Below the pieces are notes generated by a model. That model had not been told where the DNA came from. It did not search any database and worked only from the letters and a program-made list of their open reading frames with translations. Below are positions 1-5,131 of a stretch of DNA of 5,131 nt, piece after piece. Source of the DNA: Gammaproteobacteria bacterium (GTDB lineage Bacteria > Pseudomonadota > Gammaproteobacteria > Steroidobacterales > Steroidobacteraceae); NCBI GenBank assembly GCA_030043215.1, contig JASHYG010000101.1, positions 1-5,131 on the forward strand, in the 5' to 3' direction. Position numbers and translations under genes: made by a program. Each line of letters starts with the position of its first letter. Position 1 is the first letter of the stretch.

Positions 1-359
1 CTCTCCCAGAATTGCTCGAGGAGCTGCCGATAGGAGACCTTCGCCGGATCGAAGAGGACGCGCACGACTTCGGCGTGGCCCGTTCGGCCGGTGCACACCT
101 CTTCATACGTCGGATTCGGCGTGTGGCCGCCCGCATAGCCGACAGCGGTCGAATAGACGCCGGGCACCTGCCAGAAGTGCTTCTCGGCGCCCCAGAAGCA
201 GCCGAGCCCGAAGAGGGCCTCCTTGAGTCCTGCGGGAAACGGCGGGACGATGCGCCGTCCGTTCACGAAGTGGGTCTCGGGAACGGAGAGGGGCGCCGCC
301 CGCCCGGGCAAGGCCTCTCGTGGAGAGGGGATCTCCGACTTGGCGCGAAACAGAGCCAT
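1..359 (-). CDS. msrA: Peptide methionine-S-sulfoxide reductase MsrA, C-terminus cut off by window edge
   Basis: MsrA reduces the S-epimer of methionine sulfoxide, free or in proteins, in the cytoplasm, and is normally recycled by thioredoxin. Reading the minus strand from the ATG at 359-357 gives 119 codons without a stop, running off the left edge. The family's active-site signature GCFWGAE is at residues 53-59, with the catalytic cysteine at Cys54 (codon 200-198). It is followed by [35 protein letters not shown] and a final QFWE, where the family continues with a ...HDP motif. The roughly 50-residue leader before the active site, with ALPGR and a HFVNG stretch, matches the longer E. coli-type MsrA rather than the short form. 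The resolving cysteines expected near the C-terminus lie outside the window. The start is supported by AGGAG (complement of 370-374), 10 nt upstream. The gene is divergent from the small gene at 484. Identification is certain from motifs; completeness cannot be judged. Confidence 0.95.
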   Translation of the reverse strand, partial: MALFRAKSEIPSPREALPGRAAPLSVPETHFVNGRRIVPPFPAGLKEALFGLGCFWGAEKHFWQVPGVYSTAVGYAGGHTPNPTYEEVCTGRTGHAEVVRVLFDPAKVSYRQLLEQFWE

Positions 360-483
360 GAGATGCAAGCTCCTGCGATGCTGCCGCCTGCGGACAGTGT
401 GGGGACCGCGGTCGCGCAACACAAGCTGTGCCGAGCCAGGCCGGGGCCCTTCCACCCCCCGAGGAAATCGGTAAGCTTGGGCG
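360..483. other. Divergent intergenic region between msrA and the small gene
   Basis: This 124-bp GC-rich spacer must hold the promoters of both divergent genes. It contains the msrA Shine-Dalgarno (370-374), a perfect 10-bp palindrome GACCGCGGTC (404-413) that could be an operator or chance, and the weak TAAGCT element. I found no convincing -35/-10 pair for msrA. Confidence 0.5.
472..477 (+). promoter_or_regulatory. Weak candidate -10 element for the small gene
   Basis: TAAGCT (TAnnnT pattern, 3 of 6 consensus matches) ends 6 nt before ATG 484. A poor -35 (CTTCCA, 449-454) is 17 bp upstream. On its own this is weak; it is listed because position and spacing repeat what is seen before the patatin and aguA starts, and because the gene has no usable Shine-Dalgarno site. 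Confidence 0.22.
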
Positions 484-750
484 ATGGGAATCAGTCAGGC
501 CCACAACCTCCGAGCGCCTCCGACCGAGAGGCTGCAGCCCTACGGCGTTCGCATCAGCCTTCCATCCGGAGACCCCTTCCGCAAGCTCCTGGGCCCCCAA
601 TGGAGCCGCGTTCACTGGTACGCCACGCGCGAAGAGCGCGACGCCGCGCTCGAGGAGATGAGCCGCCGCCACGAGTACTCGCGCTCGGGCGACCGCCCCT
701 CGCTCGTGTTCGAGAAGGTCGAGAAACTGGCCGAGAGCCGCGGGCTGTAG
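484..750 (+). CDS. Conserved-looking small protein of unknown function (88 aa)
   Basis: I do not recognise a named family with confidence. The 88-residue product is charged and soluble-looking, without signal peptide, membrane helix or cysteine. After a loose N-terminus it has [18 protein letters not shown] (about residues 20-37), then [20 protein letters not shown] (about 40-59) and [21 protein letters not shown] (about 61-81). The mix of aromatic and charged residues, with the core retained in one uninterrupted frame, looks like a real compact domain; my impression is that similar HWYAT...ERDAAL...RH.YSR.GD proteins occur as hypothetical proteins in gammaproteobacteria, but no search was run. 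An in-frame TAA at 472-474 leaves ATG 484 as the only reasonable start. There is no good Shine-Dalgarno; GAGG at 461-464 is about 19 nt away, too far. A TAAGCT hexamer lies 6 nt before the ATG. The gene sits between divergent msrA and the convergent patatin gene, so it is probably a single-gene transcript. Confidence 0.72.
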   Translation: MGISQAHNLRAPPTERLQPYGVRISLPSGDPFRKLLGPQWSRVHWYATREERDAALEEMSRRHEYSRSGDRPSLVFEKVEKLAESRGL

Positions 751-763
751 CGGAGGGCGGCGG

Positions 764-784
764 GGCCCGTAACGGCTCCGGGCC
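764..784. terminator. GC hairpin between convergent genes, possible bidirectional terminator
   Basis: GGCCCG (764-769) and CGGGCC (779-784) form a perfect 6-bp stem around a 9-nt loop. It lies in the 55-bp gap between the stop of the small plus-strand gene (748-750) and the stop of the minus-strand patatin gene (806-808), where a terminator serving both would be expected. There is no T-tract on either side, so it is not a canonical intrinsic terminator, and short GC stems arise easily in DNA this GC-rich. Confidence 0.35.
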
Positions 785-805
785 GTCCCCGAACACTGGG
801 GGCGG

Positions 806-3115
806 TCAGAACGTGCGGCCGAGAAAGAGGTAGAAGGCTTCCGTGCCGGTCTGATCGAAGCCCGTCGCGAGGTACACCGGTCCGAGCGGCGTATCGAGCC
901 CCAGAAAGACACTCTCGTCCTTGCGTAGGGAGTCGAAGTCGATGCTCTGGCGCTCCTGCCAGACATTCCCCGCCTCGAGCGAGAAGCCGATGTAGGCGGG
1001 AAAGTCGAACAGTCCTTCCCCGCCGCTGCCGATCTTGCGGTAGAGCAGGAGGCGAGCGATCCCGAAGTTCGATCCCGCGAGCGATTCGGCCGGCAGTCCG
1101 GAGAGATTGAACAGCCCCCCGAGCATGAACTGCGTGTGCAGATCGAGCGGCGCGGTCTCATTCAGCGTCGTTCCGCCCGTCGTCCAGAGAACGGCCGTCT
1201 CGCGGCCGAACGACGCGGCACCGAGCCAATTGAGGGTGACCTGGTTGAGCGGGCTCTCGGAACCCGCCGCGCCCTGCTGCGCCACCCAGCTGTTCTCGCT
1301 GTTCCACTGCAGCGTCGCAAGCTCTCCGGAGTGGGGGAAATTCACATCGTCCAGCTGATCGTACGAGAAGCGCACGAAATAGCCGTAGTCCCGGAAGTGC
1401 GTCGCCGGCAGATCCGGATCGCCGATACGCACGTACGAGGTGCCCTCGTCGTGCAGCAGCCCGATGCGGGCCTCGCCCCAGTTGCCGAGCTGGCGGCCGA
1501 AGTCGAGGCCATAGTCGAAGTCGCGCAGCCTGAAGTTCGCGGTCTCCTGCTCGGCGCCGTTGATGAGCGGCACGTTGGTCGCCGAGTACTCGACATTCGG
1601 CACGATGAAGTACGTCCAGTAGTTCGAGAGCGGCAGGAAGAACTCCGAGTAGATGTGCGGTGAGACGCCTTCCTGCAGATCCCAGACCCACTCCGAGCCC
1701 GTCGAGGTGAGCTCCGACATCACGAGCAGGGCCTCCGCGTTGTAGACGGCGTTGCCCTGGAAGTCATCCTGTAGATTCAGGCCGAACCGTACGTAGTTCG
1801 GGCCGTAGGAGTTACGCTGGGCCGAGAGGTCGAGCCCTTCCTCGCCGTTGTCGTTCGCGACCCGGTAGTCGAGGATCGCGAGATCGCCGCGCCCGTAGAG
1901 GTCCGTGACGCGGCTGTCCACCACGTTCGGATCGAGGCGCTTGCCGATGAGGTCGTCGAACAGCGCGTGGAGCGATGCCTCGTAGCGCTTCGAGTCGGGG
2001 TCCACGTGCACGAACTGGATCACCGGCAGCTGCTCACGCGCCGCTTGGCGCTTGGCGATGTAATCCGTGTAGGCCTGCGGGCTCACCTCGAGCGCGGCGA
2101 GGCGCGGGGTTGCCGCGCGCGCAGCCTGCTCGCCCAGGGCGATGGCCTGCTTCACGATGCCAAAGTCGAACGAGGAGGCATCCCCCAGCTGCGGCGTGAT
2201 GAGGACGTCTCGCGGCGTCAAGGTGTTCAGCTGCCGCTCGGACTCCCGGCGGATGAGGATCCCGAGCATCTGGTTCGAGATGGCGGTCGGGCTCACGAGC
2301 TTGGCGCGCGGATAGAGCTGGAAACCGACATCGACGACGATGAGGACATCCACGTGCATCTCGCGCGCGACATCGATCGGCAAATTCTCGGCGATGCCGC
2401 CATCGACCAGCAGACGGCCCTCGCGCTCCACCGGGCTTAAGATGCCCGGAGCGGACAGGCTCGCCCGCATCGCGGTGGTCAGATCGCCCGCTCGCATGAC
2501 GACGGGCTCACCGGTCGACAGATCGGTTGCGACCGCCCGGAACGGGGTCGGCAGATCGTTGAAGCTCGTGATGCCGGAGATCGGGAGCGTGAGCCGCCGC
2601 AGTATCCGCGTCAGGGTCTCCTCCTCGATCAGGCCCGCCGGCAGCCGCAGCTTCCCGCCGCGGATGCCGAGCGGAAACTTGACCGGGAATTGCAGGTCTT
2701 CCTCCTTGCGGCGAAAGCTGAGCTCCCTGCGAGGCGGCACGTCGCTGAACGCGTCGTCCCAGTTCACCGACGCCATGACCGATTCGATCTCGCTCGGCGA
2801 GAGTCCGCTCGCGTAGAGGCCTCCGACCACCGCGCCCATGCTCGTTCCGGCAATGGCGTCGATCGGGATGTGCATCTCCGCGAGCATCTTGAGCACGCCG
2901 ATGTGCGCGGCGCCGCGCGCCCCGCCACCGGACAGGACCAGGCCGATCCGCAGCCGGTGAGGTGCGGGGGCCTGCGATTTGTCCGTGCTCGCCGGCGGCG
3001 ACGGGTCCCCATCCGAAGCGCGGGCGGCGATAGATCCGAGGACCAGCCAGCCGAGAGCCATCGCCACGACGCTCAAGGCCCCGGCGCGAGGAGAGACCAC
3101 CCGATGCGCGTTCAC
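806..3115 (-). CDS. Secreted patatin-like phospholipase with POTRA and outer-membrane beta-barrel (PlpD-like, type Vd)
   Basis: A 769-residue exported lipid hydrolase fused to its own outer-membrane pore. Residues 1-33 form a Sec signal peptide (hydrophobic 12-30, likely cleavage after ARA at 31-33). The patatin domain, about 56-262, has the oxyanion loop GGGARG (63-68), nucleophile elbow GTSMG (90-94, Ser92) and the dyad aspartate in DGG (Asp238), so the Ser-Asp dyad is intact. A helical linker leads to one POTRA-like domain (about 364-430, including LDPNVVDSRVTDLYGRGDL). The rest alternates like barrel strands and ends in a C-terminal Phe (FLGRTF), as outer-membrane proteins do. LSGLP (671-675) lies where Omp85-type barrels carry an RGY/F-like loop motif. 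Order and length match Pseudomonas PlpD and Fusobacterium FplA, which have phospholipase A activity; activity and surface display here are inferred. The start is GTG (3115-3113), chosen because it gives the whole signal peptide; it has no Shine-Dalgarno. It is divergent from the TPR gene. RssA-type patatins are excluded by the barrel. Confidence 0.93.
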   Translation of the reverse strand: MNAHRVVSPRAGALSVVAMALGWLVLGSIAARASDGDPSPPASTDKSQAPAPHRLRIGLVLSGGGARGAAHIGVLKMLAEMHIPIDAIAGTSMGAVVGGLYASGLSPSEIESVMASVNWDDAFSDVPPRRELSFRRKEEDLQFPVKFPLGIRGGKLRLPAGLIEEETLTRILRRLTLPISGITSFNDLPTPFRAVATDLSTGEPVVMRAGDLTTAMRASLSAPGILSPVEREGRLLVDGGIAENLPIDVAREMHVDVLIVVDVGFQLYPRAKLVSPTAISNQMLGILIRRESERQLNTLTPRDVLITPQLGDASSFDFGIVKQAIALGEQAARAATPRLAALEVSPQAYTDYIAKRQAAREQLPVIQFVHVDPDSKRYEASLHALFDDLIGKRLDPNVVDSRVTDLYGRGDLAILDYRVANDNGEEGLDLSAQRNSYGPNYVRFGLNLQDDFQGNAVYNAEALLVMSELTSTGSEWVWDLQEGVSPHIYSEFFLPLSNYWTYFIVPNVEYSATNVPLINGAEQETANFRLRDFDYGLDFGRQLGNWGEARIGLLHDEGTSYVRIGDPDLPATHFRDYGYFVRFSYDQLDDVNFPHSGELATLQWNSENSWVAQQGAAGSESPLNQVTLNWLGAASFGRETAVLWTTGGTTLNETAPLDLHTQFMLGGLFNLSGLPAESLAGSNFGIARLLLYRKIGSGGEGLFDFPAYIGFSLEAGNVWQERQSIDFDSLRKDESVFLGLDTPLGPVYLATGFDQTGTEAFYLFLGRTF

Positions 3116-3121
3116 CCGACA

Positions 3122-3130
3122 AGAATACCA
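3122..3130 (-). promoter_or_regulatory. Candidate extended -10 element for the patatin gene
   Basis: On the minus strand the bases TGG are followed directly by TATTCT (complement of 3127-3122), which fits the TGn-extended -10 pattern and matches TATAAT at 4 of 6 positions, including the first T, the A and the last T. Exactly 6 nt separate it from the GTG start, so transcription would begin at or within a base of the start codon. No -35 match is seen about 17 bp upstream, where the sequence is only C and G; extended -10 promoters can work without one. Inference from motif and position only. Confidence 0.4.
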
Positions 3131-3195
3131 GCCTCGCTCGCGGCCGCGCGCGGTCCCCTGCAGGCCGCTGCTTGGAGATTGGGGCCGTAGCTGAG

Positions 3196-3201
3196 TAAGC
3201 T
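3196..3201 (+). promoter_or_regulatory. Weak candidate -10 element for the TPR gene
   Basis: TAAGCT fits the relaxed TAnnnT pattern used by many GC-rich bacteria. A TTGGAG at 3172-3177, 18 bp upstream, could act as a weak -35. Transcription would start near 3208, giving a leader of about 20 nt that contains the ribosome site at 3219-3224. Each element matches consensus at only three positions, so this is tentative. Confidence 0.28.
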
Positions 3202-3218
3202 GTGCGGCTAAATCGTCC

Positions 3219-3224
3219 GAGGAT
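3219..3224 (+). promoter_or_regulatory. Ribosome binding site that fixes the TPR gene start at 3229
   Basis: GAGGAT lies with its GAGG core 6 nt before ATG 3229. The longer reading frame can be extended upstream to a GTG at 3202, but that GTG has no such site, and the nine residues it adds (ending in a polar Arg-rich stretch) precede what looks like a natural membrane-helix start. The site therefore supports the ATG. Confidence 0.7.
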
Positions 3225-3228
3225 CGGC

Positions 3229-3978
3229 ATGTCGCTGCTGCACGTTTCCCTGCCCTTCATCGTCATCCTGGTGCTGCTCATCGTCCATATCATCAAGACT
3301 GGACGCAACTGGCTCTGGATCTGGGTTCTCGTGCTGCTTCCCGGTGCCGGCATCATCGCGTATGTCATCGTGGAGCTGCTGCCCGCACTGTTCCGCAGCC
3401 AGGGAGCCCGGCGCACCGCTCGCGGCATGAAGAAGGCGCTCGATCCCGGGGCCGACCTGCGCCGCTACGAGAACGAAGCGCGGATCAGCGGCAACGTGGC
3501 GAGCCGGCAGCGCTATGCGGACGAGCTGGTGCGGCACGGCCGCTACGACGAGGCCATCGCGACCTACCACCAGACTCTGACGGGACTTTACGCGCAGGAC
3601 CCGAACCTCATGCTGGGACTCGCCAAAGCGCAGTTCGGCAAGGGCGACGCCTCCGCTGCCCGCGCCACTCTCGATGAGCTCATTCGGCTCAATCCGGACT
3701 TCCGCTCTCCCGAGGGTCACCTGCTCTATGCCCGCGCGCTCGAGGCCGAGGGCAACGTCGCGAAGGCCCTCGAGGAGTACAAGGTCCTCGCGCCCGCCTA
3801 TCCGGGCGCCGAAGCCTCCGTGCGCTACGCGCAGCTGCTAAAAGCCCAAGGCAAGGGTCCGGAGGCCGCGAATGTCGCCCGTGAGCTGCTCGAGCAGGCG
3901 CGCATCGCGCCCGCCCACTATCGCCGGGCGCAACGAGTGTGGCTCGAGAGCGCGCAGCGGCTCGCGGCGGGGCATTAG
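3229..3978 (+). CDS. Inner-membrane protein with PLDc_N-like N-terminus and TPR repeats
   Basis: A 249-residue protein. Two hydrophobic segments, about residues 7-22 and 28-52, are joined by a short loop HIIKTGRNW. The second has the pattern WIWVLVLLPGAGIIAYVI, typical of the small PLDc_N module seen at the N-terminus of cardiolipin synthases and of other membrane proteins. No HKD phospholipase motif follows, so it is not itself a synthase. From about residue 90 to 227 there are helix pairs with TPR spacing: ADELVRHGRYDEAIATYHQTL, LAKAQFGKGDASAARATLDEL, YARALEAEGNVAKALEEY and YAQLLKAQGKGPEAANVAREL, about four repeats each with the small-residue GxxxxA core. TPRs bind other proteins, so a membrane-anchored scaffold or assembly factor is plausible; partner and role are unknown. 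The TPR part should be cytoplasmic if the two helices form a hairpin with both ends inside. It is divergent from the patatin gene (113-bp gap) and its stop overlaps that of aguA by 4 bp. Confidence 0.88.
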   Translation: MSLLHVSLPFIVILVLLIVHIIKTGRNWLWIWVLVLLPGAGIIAYVIVELLPALFRSQGARRTARGMKKALDPGADLRRYENEARISGNVASRQRYADELVRHGRYDEAIATYHQTLTGLYAQDPNLMLGLAKAQFGKGDASAARATLDELIRLNPDFRSPEGHLLYARALEAEGNVAKALEEYKVLAPAYPGAEASVRYAQLLKAQGKGPEAANVARELLEQARIAPAHYRRAQRVWLESAQRLAAGH

Positions 3979-5111
3979 GTGCCGGCGGCGGATCGGGTCG
4001 TAGGCCGGCGCCGCCTCGCGCGGCCCGGCACCTGTTGCGTGAGACAGTGAATGTTGCCGCCGCCTAGGAGGATCTCGCGCGCGGGAATGCCGACGACACG
4101 GCGCCCCGGGAACAGCCGCTTGAGCCGGGCGCCGGCCAGCCGGTCGGTGCGGCGGTCGAGCAGAGGCATCACGATCCCGCCGTTCGCCGGGTAGAAATTG
4201 ACGTAGCTCGCCGCGAGCCGCTCACCCGCACGCCGCCGCTTCGTCCCCTGGCGCGGGATGACGCCCGCCGCCTCCTTCGCGGTGAGCGTGAGCGGACCTG
4301 GCATGGGGAGCTTGTGCACTTTGAAGCGCCGCCCGCGCGCGTCGCGCCCATCGAGCAGGCGGGCCAACGCGTCCAGCGAGACGGCGTGTTGCGGATCACG
4401 TCGATTGTCGGTCCAGGTGAGGGCGATCTCGCCCGGCCGGACGAAGCAGGCGAGATTATCGATGTGGCCGCTCGTCTCGTCGTGCGGTATGCCCCGGCCG
4501 AGCCAGACGATCGCGCTCACGCCGAGATAGGACCTCAGGTGAGTCTCGATGTCCTCCCGGCGCAGCGCCGGGTTGCGATTGGGGTTGAGCAGGCATTCCT
4601 CGGTCACGAGCGCCGTCCCCTCGCCGTCCACGTGTACGGCGCCGCCTTCGTTGATGAGCGGCGCCGCGTAGCGGTCGCAGCCTTCGAGCTCGAGGACCTT
4701 GCGCGCCACCCGCTCATCCTGGTCCCAGGGAGAGTACAGGCCGCCTTGCATCCCTCCCCAGGCGTTGAAGCGCCAGTCGACCCCACGGCGCTCGCCGCGC
4801 GAGTTCACGACGAAGGTCGGGCCCACATCCCGCATCCAGCAGTCGTCATGAGACAGCTCAACGACCCGCACCTCGGCGGGCAGGAGAGTCCGCGCGCGAT
4901 CGAACTGCGGTTCCGATACCCCAACCGTGACGGGCTCGAACTGCGAGAGGGCAACGGCGAGCGCCGCGAATGCGCTCTGCGCCGGCTGTGCCGCGTCGCG
5001 CCAGTTGTCCGGCCGCTCCGGCCAGAGCATCCAGCATCCCGCGTGCGGTCCGAGCTCGCTCGGCATCCAGAAACCATCGCGGGCGGGGGTGCTCCTGAGC
5101 GTGCGGGCCAT
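3975..5111 (-). CDS. aguA: Agmatine deiminase (agmatine iminohydrolase)
   Basis: Converts agmatine to N-carbamoylputrescine and ammonia, the first step of the arginine decarboxylase route to putrescine; the next step normally uses the amidohydrolase AguB, not present in this window. The 378-residue cytoplasmic protein shows the family motifs in order: PHAGCWMLWPERPDNW (22-37), DDCWMRDVGPTF (89-100), FNAWGG (115-120), NEGGAVHVDGEGT (154-166), HDETSGHIDN (210-219) and GGGNIHCLTQQ (350-360). Cys356 (codon 4046-4044) is the expected nucleophile that forms the thiouronium-type intermediate of this guanidine-modifying superfamily, with His216 in the GHxDN motif as its partner; both are intact. The conserved family core ends near residue 361; a 17-residue Arg-rich tail (GRARRRRP...) follows, running through a hairpin into the neighbouring gene's stop. 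Start ATG at 5111 gives the usual N-terminus before FWMPSE. There is no clear Shine-Dalgarno; TACAAT lies 5 nt upstream. A peptidyl-arginine deiminase is a relative but fits the motifs less well. Confidence 0.96.
   Translation of the reverse strand: MARTLRSTPARDGFWMPSELGPHAGCWMLWPERPDNWRDAAQPAQSAFAALAVALSQFEPVTVGVSEPQFDRARTLLPAEVRVVELSHDDCWMRDVGPTFVVNSRGERRGVDWRFNAWGGMQGGLYSPWDQDERVARKVLELEGCDRYAAPLINEGGAVHVDGEGTALVTEECLLNPNRNPALRREDIETHLRSYLGVSAIVWLGRGIPHDETSGHIDNLACFVRPGEIALTWTDNRRDPQHAVSLDALARLLDGRDARGRRFKVHKLPMPGPLTLTAKEAAGVIPRQGTKRRRAGERLAASYVNFYPANGGIVMPLLDRRTDRLAGARLKRLFPGRRVVGIPAREILLGGGNIHCLTQQVPGRARRRRPTTRSAAGT
3978..4032. repeat. Imperfect inverted repeat at the convergent TPR/aguA junction
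   Basis: GGTGCCGG (3978-3985) is a perfect reverse complement of CCGGCACC (4025-4032). Inside it GGCGG (3987-3991) can pair with CCGCC (4011-4015), leaving a bulge on one side and a loop of about 19 nt. It starts on the last base of the TPR gene and lies wholly within the 3' end of aguA, encoding its Arg-rich tail. It could slow or stop transcription of the TPR gene; no T-tract follows, so a canonical intrinsic terminator is not supported. Confidence 0.45.
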
Positions 5112-5116
5112 TACTC

Positions 5117-5122
5117 ATTGTA
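5117..5122 (-). promoter_or_regulatory. Candidate -10 element for aguA
   Basis: On the minus strand TACAAT (complement of 5122-5117) matches the sigma-70 -10 consensus at 5 of 6 positions and is the most AT-rich spot near this end. It ends 5 nt before the aguA ATG, so a transcript starting from it would have almost no leader. The -35 position would fall outside the window, so the promoter cannot be completed. Confidence 0.42.
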
Positions 5123-5131
5123 GCGGCGCGC

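Noticed and set aside
12..833. Long plus-strand open frame (273 codons) antisense to msrA and across the small gene
   Set aside because: Its product is Arg/Pro/Gly/Ala-rich low-complexity without motifs, and it conflicts with msrA, whose active-site motifs are unmistakable. It is a shadow of high GC content.
103..1161. Long minus-strand open frame (352 codons) across msrA, the small gene and the patatin 3' end
   Set aside because: It is out of frame with msrA and with the patatin gene, crosses three better supported genes and encodes Arg/Ser-rich noise.
3139..3164. Palindromes CGCGGCCGCG (3139-3148) and CCTGCAGG (3157-3164) in the patatin/TPR spacer
   Set aside because: Short self-complementary GC words without matching copies elsewhere in the window or a clear relation to either start; probably chance.
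3202..3228. Upstream GTG start for the TPR gene
   Set aside because: No ribosome site precedes it, and ATG 3229 has GAGG at good spacing and begins directly at the membrane segment.
2508..3428. 306-codon minus-strand frame reaching over the patatin/TPR spacer
   Set aside because: Overlaps the patatin gene out of frame and runs antisense through the TPR gene; product is Arg/Gly-rich. Explained by both real genes' composition.
806..3978. Patatin plus TPR genes as a two-gene defence system (patatins occur in CBASS and similar systems)
   Set aside because: The patatin has a signal peptide and an outer-membrane barrel, so it acts outside the cytoplasm, and there is no cyclase, sensor or nuclease nearby. 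The genes are also divergent rather than co-transcribed.
4858..5118. Alternative ATG at 5118-5116 just upstream of the aguA start, in another frame
   Set aside because: It leads into a frame without family motifs, whereas the ATG at 5111 leads directly into the agmatine deiminase sequence.
4314..5123. 269-codon plus-strand frame antisense to aguA
   Set aside because: It mirrors the aguA codons on the opposite strand; product is Arg/Ala/Val-rich with no domain pattern or ribosome site. An overlapping antisense gene would need independent evidence of translation.

Overview
The window is very GC-rich, gene-dense DNA with codon use typical of a free-living proteobacterium. Three things point to a GC-rich gammaproteobacterium, for example the Xanthomonadales/Nevskiales/Steroidobacter area: an E. 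coli-type MsrA with its N-terminal extension, a PlpD-like secreted patatin, and an agmatine deiminase. The exact lineage cannot be fixed from the sequence. There are no RNA genes, CRISPR arrays, insertion sequences or phage genes. It reads as ordinary chromosomal core or near-core sequence, not an island.

Layout, left to right. (1) 1-359, minus: the N-terminal two thirds or so of msrA (methionine sulfoxide reductase A), cut by the window edge. (2) 484-750, plus: an 88-codon small protein of unknown function, divergent from msrA. (3) 806-3115, minus: a large secreted patatin phospholipase joined to a POTRA plus an outer-membrane beta-barrel (type Vd autotransporter architecture). It converges on the small gene, with a GC hairpin in the 55-bp gap. 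(4) 3229-3978, plus: an inner-membrane protein with two N-terminal helices (PLDc_N-like) followed by TPR repeats, divergent from the patatin gene. (5) 3975-5111, minus: aguA (agmatine deiminase), whose stop codon overlaps the stop of the TPR gene tail to tail.

Strand alternates at every gene, so no two complete genes form an operon and each probably has its own promoter. I see no single pathway linking the genes: oxidative protein repair, lipid hydrolysis at the envelope, a membrane scaffold of unknown role, and polyamine synthesis. The most notable features are the type Vd patatin, the PLDc_N/TPR fusion, and TAnnnT hexamers 5-6 nt before the starts of three genes that lack a good Shine-Dalgarno site, which hints at leaderless mRNAs. 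The aguA tail also carries a hairpin and an arginine-rich extension at the overlap with its neighbour. I did not find a convincing previously undescribed multi-gene system.
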